A DNA stretch of 64,000 nucleotides from Malus domestica (lineage: Eukaryota; Streptophyta; Magnoliopsida; Rosales; Rosaceae). A model generated the notes under the pieces. It did no database searches. It had not been told where the DNA came from and was given only the letters and a program-made list of their open reading frames with translations. Numbering within the stretch: the first letter of the stretch is position 1; the number at the start of each line of letters is the position of its first letter. The stretch lies in the NCBI RefSeq assembly GCF_042453785.1, contig NC_091676.1, positions 2,813,501 through 2,877,500 on the forward strand, read 5' to 3'. Both the position numbers and the translations under genes were made by a program. Below are positions 11,348-23,633 of the stretch, one piece after another.

Positions 11348-13009
11348 CACAATAGGCTTATCCAGCCCTTCTCTATCTCGTACTAAGGTCTCAAATATTA
11401 TTCGTATGGGACAATGGGTTATTCCTTCTATCTTTTCTTCTACTTTCCCAGACCTAACTAAAGAGATTTTAGAAATGCCTCTTCCAATTGATGAGGATAA
11501 AGACGTTTTAATTTGGGAAGCTTCTTCTTCTGGTGGTTTTTCGTTTTCCGATGGCTATGAAATTGTTCGTCATCGGTTTCCTGTCAAGAGTTGGGCTTCC
11601 ATTATCTGGCGTCCTTTCATCCCACCTCGTTACTCTATTTTAGTTTGGAAGATCCTATTCAACAAGCTCCCAACGGAGGATCAACTTCAGCGCCGAGGCA
11701 TCCCGCTGGCTCCAATATGCCAACTATGTCACAAGAATTCTGAATCTATTGACCACTTATTTTCTAGTTGTGACTTTGCACAATGTGCTTGGCGTTGGCT
11801 AGCCACCCAATTTGGCACTATTATTCAACCTACGGGCTCCCTCTCTGATCTATGGCTTGATTTTCTGTCAAAGCGGTTTTCTCCACATCTTCGCAATGTC
11901 TGGCTAGCTTCAGGGTTTTTCTTACTCATGGCTATTTGGAAGATGCGTAATAAAGTGAAGTTTGAAGGCAAACCTCCCTCCTTCTCACGTCTCTGCCGCT
12001 CCACCTTGGCCTGGATTAGGCAGGTTGGAGCTCTCACCCCTGGACATGTACGAGGCATTTTGGACCGGCAACTTTTAGTCTCTCTTGGAATATCGCCTAA
12101 CCCCTGTAAAGCTCATTCTATTGTCCCTGTTCTTTGGCACCCCCCTCCTTCTTCTTGGGTCAAAGTGAATACTGATGGCCTTGCTAAAGGTAATCCGGGT
12201 CCTGCGGCTTGTGGCGGGGTTTTTCGAGATTCTACGGGTTACTTTCTTGGTGGTTTCTCCCTAAGCTTGGGCCATCGTACTTCTTTCTATGCGGAGCTCC
12301 ATGCTGTCATCCTTGCTGTCGAATTGGCCCATGCGCGAGGCTGGCAAAATTTATGGCTTGAAAGCGACTCTTCGAGTGTAATATCATGTTTTGCTTCTGG
12401 ATCTTTCTCTCCCCCTTGGTCGCTCCAGACACGCTGGAACAATTGTACTCTCCTTTTGCAGAACATGGTTTTTCGTTGCTCTCATATTTTTCGAGAAGGG
12501 AATGTTGTTGCTGACAAATTAGCCAATTTAGGGCTACTATCATCTTCACTTGTCTGGCATTCCACTCCCCCAATTGAGATCCTCCCTCCTCTGCACTCAG
12601 ATTTCTTGGGCATGCCAACCTACAGGTTTGTCTCCTCTTCTTGATGTGTCTTCTCCTTTCTTTTCCTAACCTTTTTGGATTCCCTTTTGTTTTGCAGGTT
12701 ATTACCTTTTAAGGTTTATAGAAGGGTTTGGGCTTATGTCCGCCTAGTCTTTTCCTTGTATTTTCTTTTCCAAGAGGGGTACGGTCTATGTCCCCCCCTC
12801 TTTTTCTGGCATTTCCTTTCTCAAAAGGGGTAAGGTGCATGTCCCCCCCTTTTCTTTTGTATTTCTTTTCTCTTGTTCTATGAGGGGTTAGGTTTATGTC
12901 CCCCCCTGTCTAGGTGTAACTTCTTTTTTCTTATCAATAAAATTCCCTCGTACCGCCGAGGTTCTCAAAAAAAATAAAAATAAAATAAATAAATAAATAA
13001 ATAAATAAA
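11348..13009 (+). mobile_element. 5'-truncated LINE (non-LTR retrotransposon)
   Basis: The insertion is bounded by a 12-bp target duplication TAAATTGATGTC (11336-11347 and 13010-13021) and ends in an A-rich tail that runs into (AAAT)n (about 12968-13009). Its 5' part is missing: only the C-terminal part of ORF2 remains. The 3' UTR (12650-12960) has three imperfect repeats of a T-rich segment ending in 'tatgtccccccc'. The empty site is preserved in copy 2 of the host duplication near 14087-14105, which confirms the boundaries. Confidence 0.9.
11349..12644 (+). pseudogene. LINE ORF2 C-terminal part: zinc-binding (zf-RVT) and RNase H domains
   Basis: The frame is open to the stop at 12642-12644. 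Its first 26 codons in the longest reading (from 11271) belong to host DNA and are chimeric. The LINE part shows a zf-RVT region with the PPRYSILVWKIL segment, ICQLCHKNSESIDHLF and a following C-x6-W. An RNase H domain follows with the acidic residues in NTDG, AELHA and ESDSS, and the C-terminal HIFREGNVVADKLAN segment. The reverse transcriptase and endonuclease are gone because of 5' truncation, so it cannot mobilise itself. The RNase H frame is undamaged, which suggests a moderately recent insertion. Confidence 0.9.
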
Positions 13010-13095
13010 TAAATTGATGTCATTGATTATATCGTAATGAAGCCTAGATGTAAATATATATTGTAAACTCTATTGATGAATGAAATCAACGTCAA

Positions 13096-13127
<32 letters not shown>

Positions 13128-14277
13128 GTATGTATGTATATTTCTCATTATTTTACACACGAGATATAGTCGTACACAACTAATAACACACGAGAGAACT
13201 ATACATAAAAATTAAAGATCAATAGAGTACTCTTGCGAGTCACAAGCTGACTGCTACTAAAAGACATCTGTTCATCAACTCTTAATCACACCCATTAAAT
13301 TAATACACTAATAAATCTACATGCAAGATGAAAGAGACACAATGACACATACACTAGGTTACATGATAGAAGCTATAAAAATTATTTTTGGGCTTTTAAT
13401 TTAATCATGCATTGAACTTCCATTAGTAATAGAGCACCCAACCCCATCATCATCAAATTACATCACAGCTACTTCTCTGGATATGAATATGGAAACGAGA
13501 ATCCCAGTGATCGGCTAACGATTTTCCAACTGTTGACTACTGTTGAATGCTTTTTCAAGTTGAAAACTAATTACCAAATCGATTCATATACGTGTCTTCT
13601 ATGCGCATTGTAAAAAGTCCGACACCAAAAAATGGAGTTCGATCGTAACCACTTCCTAAACTTTGAAGATGATCGATCAATGTTCTGTGTTCACATTCCA
13701 GAAAATGATGAGAAACCTAACAAGGGTTTATAAGGAGTTGTGATACTCCCCAATTAGTTTTATCGTGGTATCCAACTTCTTCATGGTTTGGCCACATGTG
13801 AATCTCAATTGCCACACGTGTTCCACGCATTCAATTTGTGTTGTTTACTTGTTTGGCTTGAAAATCTAGCACACATGAAGAGCCGTGTGAGGATGTGAAG
13901 GTGAAAGAGTCTAACCTCAATGCGGAGAAAAACCTAATAAAGGCTTATAAGAAATCGAACTACTATATTACCAATTAGCCAGTTTTATAAAAACCCCAAC
14001 TTTCTTCCCATATACTCTTAATCAAGAAGCCAAGTCAAAGTCAATGACAAATGAGGATTCTACGATCCCTAAACTACAGCACTTAATGTAAATTGATATG
14101 TCATTTATTTTATCCTAATGAAGCCTAATTAGGGTCCCTCAACTATATTGTAACCTAACAAGATATAGTTGTATACAACCGATAACACACACGAGAGGAC
14201 TATACACAAAAATTAAAGATAAATAGAATAGTCTTGCGAGGGACAAGTTGACTAGTACTAAAAACATTTGTTCATCA

Positions 14278-14462
14278 CCACTTAGTACTACAGTATAATG
14301 ATATTCCTCTTCACTTGTAAGTGAGATGTCTTAAGTTTGACTCTCGTCAAGACGAATTTGAACCGCATTATAATGGTTGACCCATTTTGAGACTTTGCCC
14401 ACTCCCCTACATCTTAATGTAGATAATATTATTTGTTTATAAAAATAAAAATAAGGGACTTA
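14278..14462 (+). mobile_element. SINE-like insertion, 185 bp
   Basis: The block interrupts copy 2 of the tandem duplication. It is flanked by TGTTCATCA (14269-14277 and 14463-14471), while copy 1 has this sequence once near 13268. It ends in an A-rich AAAAATAAAAATAAG tail. The internal 'aagtttgactctcgtc' resembles a degenerate pol III B-box, as in tRNA-derived SINEs. The 9-bp target duplication plus the A-rich tail argue for retroposition. Confidence 0.7.
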
Positions 14463-14560
14463 TGTTCATCAACTCCTAATCACACCCCTTAAATTAATAC
14501 AAGTAATAAGATGAACGAGACAAAAACTAGATTACGTGATAAAAGCTATAGAAACAAAAA

Positions 14561-16450
14561 CAAAAAATGACACGAATTGTACTTTTTTTTGTGAACGACA
14601 TGGATTATGTTTTTTTTAATTACACAAACTTGGTTAGATTATTTTTTGTCCACTTGGCTTAACACGACACTGCATTTGTTGGTCATCTAGACGCACTTAT
14701 CATGATGAAGTGTTGTGTTTGGTTTTTCTATTAAGAGAAGGTTAGATAATTAAATCATTTTTTAAAGATGAACATAATACAAACAAAGAATTTAAGGCTA
14801 GTTTAAGAAGTTTGGAAGAGGGGTTTGGTTTAATGTTAATATTTAAATATTTGGGGACAACCTAGGTTTTCAGTTCAAGAGCTGTTGAATGGAACCACAA
14901 AACGTCAAATGGAATATGGCTTTTCAATTGTTTGTAGAGTGCCTCTATTTCTGTGTACCGATTCAGATTTTTAATCACAATTACATAAAAAAAATGATAA
15001 CAAGAAGAGATTTGTAAACGGCTCTCAAAGAACGTCGTTGTGCACTTTACTTTTATACAAACACAACGTAAATTTGCATGATAGCTCGTTTGGAAATACT
15101 TTTAAAATGATTAAAAACGCTTATAGAGAAATTTTTTTTTTTGTTCCAAAAGCACTTGAATTGCTTCCTGCAAGAAGCACGCTTATGTGTTTTTTGCAGG
15201 AAGCACTTCAAACATTTTTTTCAAAATTTACTTGTATTTTTATTAAGAATTAGTTCTAAACACTTTCAGTTATTTTAAAAGTTTTTCCAAATAAGCCGAT
15301 AACACCTTTTGAGTGTCAACACCAATACTTTGAAAAGAAAGATGAGTTTAAGAGGGAAAATTGGGCTTTAGCCTTTTTGCCCAATATGCTGCCACAGACC
15401 CATGTCATATGAGTTGGATCCCACACTGACCCATTTAAGCCGAAAGCCAAACTAGCATATGGACCCAAGGTGATCTCCGCAAATAGTTTGAAGATTTAAA
15501 TTCTTGTATCCAACACCAATAGATTAATGAAATAGAGCTCTAATTTCCATTTTCCCTTGTTAAAAGGAATATGATATTAAGTAAATGAAACTAGGATAAT
15601 GTTTCCTTTATCCTCGTTCTCAAGATAAAAACTTGTGTTGAGGCGATCAGATTAAGTAATGTTTAGGACATTTTTCATAAAAATATGAAACTTCTCTATA
15701 TTATGGTCTCATGTGATACCACGTCAATGCGAGAGACGCTATAATTATACAATTTTATATAATTTTTTTTTTGGTTTTCACCTTGGCTCCATGCTCAATC
15801 TCTAGAAAGTTCAGTACATATTCAGATGATTTTTAGCATTTTCGTCAAGTCCTTTAAAACTTCATATATTTTTTAGTCTCATGATGTCTTTCATTTAAGG
15901 ATTAGAGCAAAACTTATCAGAATAAACCAAAGCGAGAAACAAAATACAAAATTGAGTTACATGTGGGTTAAGGAAGATTTGCCCTTATATTGATTTGTTG
16001 AAAGTAGCTCCTTTGTCCACGGGTATTGCCAAGATCGTCTTTGATTGCTCACTAAAGTCTATTTCGACCTCTGGACTACCTACCAAATCGAAATTGAGGA
16101 AGTTAGACTAATACGGCGTATGTTACCTACTTTCCTTATTTGCCTTTCCCTATTTATTTTTTTTCACTCATCAGTTGACACTATATAACTTATAACTTGT
16201 TTGTGAGGGAGAAAAATAGATAAGGAAAGACAAATATAAAATATAGCTAGCATTCCCCATACCAATAATCAAATCTCCGGTCAACTAATTGACAAATTAG
16301 AAAAAATATTGAATTTTAGAGGATAAATCGATAATTAAGGCGATTATAAATCTACACGTTTTCTTTGAGTTTGCCAAAAAGCGAAGAACTTTTGAATATC
16401 AAACGTTGAATCCACTTAACTTTCCAAAAGTCAGTCCAATCTTTACAGCC
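14561..16450. other. Intergenic region upstream of the first hydrolase gene
   Basis: No gene is seen. The 15080-15300 part (words such as 'tttggaaatacttttaaa' and 'gcacttcaaac') looks like a common short dispersed repeat and resembles sequence in intron 5 of the next gene near 17740-17900. The short open frame at 15038-15253 lies inside it and is not convincing. Confidence 0.4.
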
Positions 16451-18676
16451 ATGATCCTGTCACCTACTCCGACTTTCCGACCACCAACCCCCCCTCCGTT
16501 TCACCGGAAATCAAGCTCTCCGAGCAAACAACCACAAAGGAAGCACCTACCCTCTTTCCTCCCATCAAAATCGTATCCGAAAACCCCAAAAACTCACTTC
16601 AGAGTTACCGCCTGGAAACGGTTGCCAACGGAAGGGTTAAGTCAAGAGATGTGCGCCATAGCTTCGCAGAATCTGGACCATGCGCCGGCTCGAAGACGAG
16701 TCCGGTCCGCATTCATCGACGTGCATCAGCAACTTGATCATTGCTTGTTCAAGGTTCGTTCAATTCAATTCAAGTTTCAATTTCATGGTAGTTATGGACT
16801 CGCTCATAATCTGTTCTTTTTCTTTAGATGGATCATGGTGGCATCAGAACAGAGGAGGTAACAAGCAAAATGTTTATGTTATTATTTTATATCTATTTTG
16901 CACGAGTGATATTTTTCTTTAAACTATTTAAACTCCACGAGCGGGGGATTCGAACTTGGAAGGATAGAGAAGCGTGTTCACTCTAGCCAATTTTGTTACG
17001 CTCGCGTCTGTAACAAATTGTTTACTTTCATTGATTCTTTAACAATGACGGTGTTAGAATTTGACATGGGCAATTTAGTGGTATGGAAGGAATTCAAGGG
17101 GTATGGAGATTTTCTGCAAAAGCTGGTTGCCAAAAGCTGGTGATCGAATCAAAGGTGCTTTATGCTTCTGCCATGGCTATGGTAGTACTTGCACATTTTT
17201 CTTTGAAGGTTGGCATCTCTGCTCCTTCCCCTGTTTTATACATAACCCAAGTTCAAATCTTTTGCCAATGCATTGCTTAAACTTAAGAAGTTCCACACAT
17301 GGTATGCTTCAAAATTTTGGATTGTTAGGTATCGCCAAGCGAATTGCTGCATCCGGATACGCTATATACGCCGTAGACTATCCGGGTTTCGGTCTTTCTG
17401 AAGGATTGCATGGCTACATCCCCAACTTCGATGAATTAGTCGGCGATGTAATCGAACAGTTTACTAATGTCAAAGGTATGAAATTGCTTAATTTAGATTC
17501 CAGTGACATTCTTCACAATATAGGCTTTGTTAATCTCTTTGAATTGATTGCAACTCCAGGAAGATCTGAAGTGAAAGGCCTGCCATTCTTTGTAATGGGA
17601 GAATCCATGGGAGGAGCCGTGAGTCTCAAGATAAATCTTAAGGAGCCGGACAAATGGGATGGAGTAATCCTTGTAGCTCCAATGTGCAAAGTAAGCTCCT
17701 TTTCTCTAATTTGGTTGTTTAACTGATCTGTTTGGGACTGTTTCAGATGGGTAAAAGAAATACTTGAAAGCGCTTATGGTTTCGTATAAACGCGTTCTGG
17801 ATAAGCACCTAGTAGGTGCTCATTCAAGAATCACGTCAATAATTTTATTTGTTTCAGGAACCACTTGAATTTTGAACAAAACTTCAACGGCGCTTATGGC
17901 CATAATTCCTATCCATGTAGTTTTATATTAGACTATTGCATTCTATAATCACCAACTGAAAATTCCTTCGTCGACTTTGAGTTGTGAAGATTGCGGAAGA
18001 CGTGATGCCTCCGGCAATAGTACTGAAGCTATTAGCCCTGACGTCTGAAGTTTTGCCTGAGGCGAAACTCTTCCCGCAGAAAGATACATCCGAGCTAAGC
18101 TACAGAGATCCGAAGAACAGAAAAACGGTTAGTCCTTTAGTGCACTTTGCAATTTAATTGGACTCTGTACACATGCTGTTCTAGGTTAATCTTTTGTGCT
18201 ACATTATTCGCATGGTTGCGACAATCGGTTCATCATTTAAAGCTGTAACAATCATAAACTGTGATGCTAAATTTCTCTCCGTAGGCCGGTTACAATGTGA
18301 TTTCTTACAACGACAACATGCGATCAAGAACAGCCGTGGAACTTCTGAAGGCCACAAGTGATATCGAAACGCAGTTGGATAAGGTCAGTTGCCAACTTGC
18401 CATTTCAGCTTCTCTGCAAAGTGCTTTTCCTTTTGTGACGTTGACACACATTTGCAGGTTTCGGGCCCGGTTCTAATTCTTCATGGAGCAGAAGATAAGG
18501 TGACGGATCCTCTGGTGAGCCGGTTGCTTTACGAGAAGGCATCTAGCAAGGATAAAACTTTGAAGCTCTATCCGGATGGTTTTCACTGCATTCTTCAAGG
18601 GGAGCCTGATGGCAGAATTTTCACTGTTCTTGATGACATTGTAACATGGCTTGATTCCCGTTGCTCCCCCAATTAA
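16451..18676 (+). CDS. Monoacylglycerol-lipase-like alpha/beta hydrolase, tandem copy 1
   Basis: The protein is a serine hydrolase of the plant MAGL/caffeoylshikimate-esterase family, which cleaves monoacylglycerols or related esters. Eight exons were placed at 16451-16753, 16828-16857, 17079-17208, 17329-17475, 17560-17690, 17990-18127, 18285-18383 and 18458-18676. All have GT/AG sites and consistent phase, giving 398 residues. The start is the ATG at 16451; the frame is open further upstream but without another ATG. Residues 1-50 are rich in Pro, Ser and Lys with few acidics, which suggests a plastid transit peptide. The oxyanion HGYG is near residue 143. The nucleophile elbow GESMGG puts Ser at about 219, Asp is about 339 in HGAEDKVTDP, and His is about 369 in DGFHCIL. 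The triad is complete. Exon sizes 3-7 equal those of the copy at 32936-35329, so the two arose by tandem duplication. Substrate is not known. Confidence 0.92.
16930..17025 (-). mobile_element. tRNA-derived SINE fragment in intron 2 of the first hydrolase gene
   Basis: On the minus strand TGGCTAGAGTG (rc of 16979-16989) fits a pol III A-box and AGTTCGAATCCC (rc of 16945-16956) fits a B-box, about 30 bases apart. This is the arrangement of a tRNA-related SINE head. The tail and target duplications were not found, so boundaries are approximate. The equivalent intron of the second gene lacks it, which supports an insertion after duplication. Confidence 0.5.
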
Positions 18677-18750
18677 AATCTTTTACTCTCAGCTGAACGT
18701 GGTAAATGCGATGCACTTAAAAGCAACGTAAACAATTGTCATGTCCCTTT

Positions 18751-19049
18751 TGTTGAGTGTCATAAATCAATGGTTAGATGGACTGCCAACTCATTACAAC
18801 ATTCAAGGGTTAGATGGACTGCCAAGTCAGCTTATATTAGATAGTTAGTTACATGAATAGCTTACTAGCTAAGATTGTATTTCGTGTATAAATAGCTGAA
18901 TAACAGATATTGTAATTTAGTAAGGACAATTCACAAATCAATACAGTTTCTCTCTTCATTCTCTCTCTCTCTTTCTTCCTATCTTTCTCTCTTTGATCTC
19001 TTAATCTTTCTGTGAGTTCTTCGAAGGCATTATTAGTGGTTTGTTATCA
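18751..19049 (+). repeat. Copia 5' LTR
   Basis: Begins TGTTGAG and ends TTATCA. A TATA box TATAAATAG lies at 18887-18895, followed by CT-rich sequence. By eye it differs from the 3' LTR at about seven bases plus a 9-base and a 2-base length change. Confidence 0.93.
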
Positions 19050-19057
19050 TGGTATCA
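19050..19057 (+). other. Copia primer-binding site (tRNA-iMet type)
   Basis: TGGTATCA directly abuts the LTR end. It matches the start of the plant initiator-methionine PBS (TGGTATCAGAGC), while the next bases diverge. Confidence 0.8.
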
Positions 19058-19518
19058 TTCGCACAAGTTGATTTTTTTTGGGCTCTTCTGCTGATATTTT
19101 GGCATCGGGAGGTGCGATTGTGAAGAATTTCTGCATTTCTCTTGGAATTTTCATTGTGTTTCAGGGGTTCGGCTTTCTGGTATTCTCGATCCTTGCATTT
19201 TTTTTTTGTTTTGAAGCTTGCAGATGAACTGTTTAATAAAATGTTTCAGTGAAAATATATGAATTACTTGGTGTGAATGTGAAATATTGTTGGGTGCATA
19301 CGATGTTGGTTATTGTTTACGAAGAAGTTCGGTTGAAAGATTGTTGATTGCTGAAGAATTAAAAGATTGGAAGAATGAAAAGTTTGTTGTCTATTGAATT
19401 TCTTACTTCATAGAAGGCCGAAGCCAGAAGTGAGAATTGTATATCAAGATTCAAAAGTTGGGGTGTGTTAATCAAGAATTTCAAGTACTACATTTGTATT
19501 TCTTCTTGGTGCCTGATA

Positions 19519-20211
19519 ATGGCTATAAATTCAGTCAAGATTGAAGGTCTGCTTGGTATGATTACTGTAAAATTGCCTGAAGATAATTTTGTGAAACGAA
19601 GTTATCAGTTTTCATCTGTTCTTCGTGGGTATGATCTGTTTGATTTTTTTAATGGGGAATCACAAAGTCCTCTGAAGTATTGTATTACGCCTGAAGGTGG
19701 TGTTACAAAGGAGATTTCTCAAGCTTACAAACAGTGGATTCAGCAAGATTTGGCATTACTGAGTTTACTCATTGCTACATTAAGTGATGAAGTGATGGAT
19801 CATGTGATAGGGTGCAAGACTGCACAAGAGGCTTGGGAGAAGTTACAAGAACGGTTTGCCTCAATTTCTGTTGTGAGGGTCAATCAGTTGAAAACTGAGT
19901 TTCACACTGCGCAAAAAGGGTCTGATTCAGTTGATAAATTCTTGTTCAGGCTGAAGGCTATTAAAGATCAACTTGTGACTGCAGGGGAGAAGATAACTGA
20001 TAATGATTTGATGATTGCTGTGCTTTCTGGACTGCCACCAGAGTTTGAAGTCATCAAGACTATAATTCTTGCTAGGGACACATTTATATCTCTAAAGGAC
20101 TTTAGGGGTCAGTTAATTGGAATTGAGGGCTCTTTTGAAACAAGAATGAATAATCTTGATGGAACCATGTCAACAATGTATGTTAATGGTGATTTGCCAA
20201 ATGGACAATGA
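19519..20211 (+). pseudogene. Copia gag (UBN2/retrotran_gag_2) with downstream broken zinc knuckles
   Basis: The frame from the ATG at 19519 reads a UBN2-type gag domain: AYKQWIQQDLALLSLL, HVIGCKTAQEAWEKLQ, SVDKFLFRLKAIKDQL and LSGLPPEFE are all typical. The frame then closes at 20209-20211. A Gly/Ser/Asn-rich linker continues in another frame (20208-20525). Two CCHC knuckles, CQICSRRGHTAPNC (about 20579-20620) and ICGKKGHTAIQC (about 20674-20710), lie beyond more stops. Gag assembles the particle and the knuckles bind RNA. This copy is broken. Confidence 0.88.
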
Positions 20212-20755
20212 GGTCACGGAAGCTATTAGATTTTGAACAAGGTGAAAGTTCGAATTCACAGAAGTTTAACGGTCAAGGCAGTTTTAATGGGGGTTCAGGT
20301 TTTGCTGGAAGTGGTGGAAGATCTTTTCAACATAAGTCGAATTTCAATAGTAAGAGGAGAAACAATGGTAATAACAATAATTCAAGATCTTATTCTAACT
20401 TTGGGAATAGGTCTTATGGTTTCAGTGACTCTAATGGTTCAAGTGGCTTCAATGGATCTGTTGGCAATCAAAAAGGGTCTTATGGTAGCTCCAGCAATTT
20501 TTCAGGTGGAAGTGGATTTAACTAAGGAAGCAGTTGGCATGGCAATACAAACTACAAATATGGCATATCTCTAGAATGTCAAATTTGTTCAAGAAGAGGT
20601 CACACTGCACCAAATTGCTATTATATGATAGATAGTGCTCAAGGAAATTTTAAAGGTCTAATTTTCTAACAGATATGTGGTAAGAAGGGTCATACAGCTA
20701 TACAGTGCTATCATGGAATAATTACTCTTATCAATGACCTCCTTCACCACAATCA

Positions 20756-23633
20756 TTGAATCCAACACATGTGGGAATGGCAACTCAAACATCAAATGTG
20801 ACACAAGCAAGTCAGAATGTCCATGGTTTCTCTAATGCTGATAGTTGGGTGGCTGACACAGGCGATACTCATCATATGACAGCTCACCTTGAACATCTTA
20901 ATCAGGCCACTCCTTACAATGGTGAATCTAAAATCACCATAGGCAATGAAGAAGGTTTGACTGTTAAGAATATTGGTGCTTCTGAACTTGTTACTGATAT
21001 TCATACCTTTGTGCTAAATCATGTGTTACATGTTCCACTTATTGCCATGAATATGTTATTAGTTAAGAAATTATGTAGAGATACTGAATGTTGGTTTATT
21101 TGTGATGATTTGGTGTTCTTTATACAAGACAAGGCAACTCAAGTGATTTTGTACCAAGGAAAGAGTGATGATGGGGAATTGTTCAAGATACTAGTATTTG
21201 TTTTTAAGGGTTCATTTGCTGCAAAGTTGGAGCATTGTGGAGCATTTCTTGGAAAGAAAGTGACAAGTTCAATATGGCATAAGAGATTGAGACATCTAAC
21301 TGAAGAAGTATTGTCTACAATGTTGAAGAATGCAAATATATCAGTTCATAAAGATTTTTGTTCCACTATTTGTTCAGATTGTATTTTAGGAAAAATGTGT
21401 AGACTACCTTTTTCTGTAAAACAAGTTAGAGCAACAAATAAATTTGAAAAGATACATTCAGATGTTTGGGGACCATCTCCACAGAGATCTATAGAAGGGT
21501 ATAGGTATTCTATCAGCTTTGTAGATGACTTCTCGAGATTTGTATAGATCTTTCCAATGATAAATAAATAAGATGTGTTTCAGATTTTTGCCAAGTTTTA
21601 TGCTTTTGTTCAGACTCAGTTTAACAGTTTAATTAAATGTTTGCAAACTGATGGTGGTGGTGAGTATGTAAATAGTATGATGAAAGGTTTTCTGGATCAA
21701 AAAGGTATTGTGCACCAAATTTCGTGTCCTTATAGACCTCAACAGAATGGCATTGTAGAAAGAAAGCATAGGCATTTAGTTGAAACTGCATTGAGTTTGA
21801 TGACAAAAGCTTCAATTCCTACTGTGTTTTGGTATCATGCTTGTTCATATGTTGCGTTCCTAATAAATAGGATGCCATGCAAAGGTTTGGATAACAAGTT
21901 ACCTTATCAGATTTAATTTGGTGACAATGCTGCAATACACAATCTTAAAGTGTTTGGGACAACAATATATCCATATCTCAGACCTTATAACCAAAATAAG
22001 CTGCAAGCTAGATCAAGTCAGTTTGTTTTTCTTGGATTTGCAATGAGATACAAATGAGTGATATGTTATGATATTCATAGCAGGAAGTTCATTATTTCAA
22101 GGCATGTTATACATGATGAGGATGTTTATCCTTTTAAACTAGCTTATGGTACCAAATGTGTTAATTCAGGGGTTTCCCAAAAGTCTCATCAAAAGTATAT
22201 AGCTATTCGAATGCCTATTCCAGTGTCAGATTCTCACAATGTACAACATGATGATTATGGTATTCAAGATGAAGGCAATTCAATGTCATCTGCTACAAGT
22301 AATGCTGAGATACGATATTCAATTCCAAGCTTGTCTGCACCAGTTACGAATAATGCTAATGAGTCACAATCAAGAGACTCAAGGGAATCAGTTTTGGTTT
22401 CACAGCAAGATTAAGGGCCATATTCCCCTCATCATCACTCTTGTACATCATCATTGTTGCATGTCCACACAGATTCACAACTTCAGGTAATCTTGCCATT
22501 TTCATCACAAAATGAGTCATCCATTAACACATATATCTCTGATAATATAAATACTTATGAGTTTGTTCACCAGATGGTAACAAGATTGAAAAGTGGTGTC
22601 ATTCAAAGTTAGATTATAATGCATTTATAGCATCATTTCCTAAGTTGCAATCTCTACAGCTCAATGAAGCAGATTGTTTTAGTGAAGGCTATAGTTTTGT
22701 TTCTGCCATTACTGATATCTCAGAACCAACTACATTTAGAAAAGCTGTTTCACTACCACAATGGCAGCAAGCAATGCAAGAAGAATATGATTCTCTTCGA
22801 AGTCAAGGCACTTGGGTTCTAGTAACACCTCAAAGTGACAGATCCATTGTTGGCATCAAATGGGTGTATAAAGTGAAGAAAAATCCTAATGGCAGTATTT
22901 CCATGTATAGAGCAAGGCTTGTGGCTCAAGGATTTTCTCTGGAGTAAGGTATTGATTACTTAGACACCTTTAGTCCGATAGCGAGACATACTACTGTAAG
23001 GATTGTATTAGCTTTAGCAGCAAGTAACCATTGGAAACTTAGACAGCTTGACATTAAAAATGCATTCTTGCATAGTGACATGCAAGAAGAGATTTACATG
23101 AAACCACAAGGGTTTGTTGATGCATCACATCTTACTCATGTGTGCAAATTAATCAAGTCCCTATATGGATTGAAACAAGCTCCAAGGGCGTAGAATTCGA
23201 AGTTCACATCTTACTTGACTGCCATGAATTTTCAGGCTTCAGCCTCTGATACAAGTTTGTTTATTAAGAAGGATGATGGGGATATTGTTATTCTTCTACT
23301 TTATGTTGACGATATCATATTAACAGGTTCAAATTCTATCAAGATTCAAAAGATGATTGATGAGTTATCTGAGGTCTTTTAACTTAAGGATATGGGACAA
23401 TTAACATATTTTATGGGATTGTAGATCTCGTATAAGAATAATGGGGATATTTTTGTGAATTAATCAAAGTATATAAAGGATGTGATCCATAAGGCAGGTA
23501 TGGACATATGTAAACTTGCAACTACTCCATGCAAACCTCATGATCAAATGTTACTTTCTGAAGGTTCTTTAATGTCAGATCCATCGCTTTATAGGAGTAT
23601 TGTAGGATTGTTGTAGTATTTGACATTTACTAG
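20756..23633 (+). pseudogene. Copia pol, 5' part: protease, integrase, reverse transcriptase (decayed)
   Basis: A protease remnant with VADTGDTHHMT sits near 20849, where the residue after the active DTG is Asp instead of the usual Ala. Then come a GAG-pre-integrase Zn region (WHKRLRHL and CSDCILGKMC) and the integrase core. The catalytic acidic residues are visible as HSDVWGP, TDGGGEY and GIVERKHRH. A stop at 21545-21547 splits the core. Reverse transcriptase follows from about 22720: [40 protein letters not shown] and the catalytic YVDDI near 23303. At least eight in-frame stops are scattered through it. The reading is cut at 23633 by the nested element and resumes at 31562. Confidence 0.9.

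Larger units (their letters stand above)
10831..14560. repeat. Tandem duplication of a ~0.9-kb segment, each copy with its own insertion
   Basis: Copy 1 starts near 10831 and copy 2 near 13396. Both begin TTAATTTAATCATGC and then share long matched stretches (for example the 'gaacttccattagtaa' and 'ttccaactgttgact' words). They also share the parts on the far side of the LINE: 'aatgaagccta', 'aataacacac', 'gttcatcaact'. The offset is 2565 bases. After removing the 1662-bp LINE and its 12-base duplication the unit is about 891 bases. Copy 2 carries a 185-bp SINE instead. Copy 1 contains TGGTATCAGAG at 11235-11245, a primer-binding-site-like word, so the unit may derive from an old LTR element. 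Confidence 0.75.

Noticed and set aside
16406..16450. Upstream extension of the first hydrolase
   Set aside because: The frame is open here but begins with TTG. The first ATG is at 16451 and gives a normal N-terminus.
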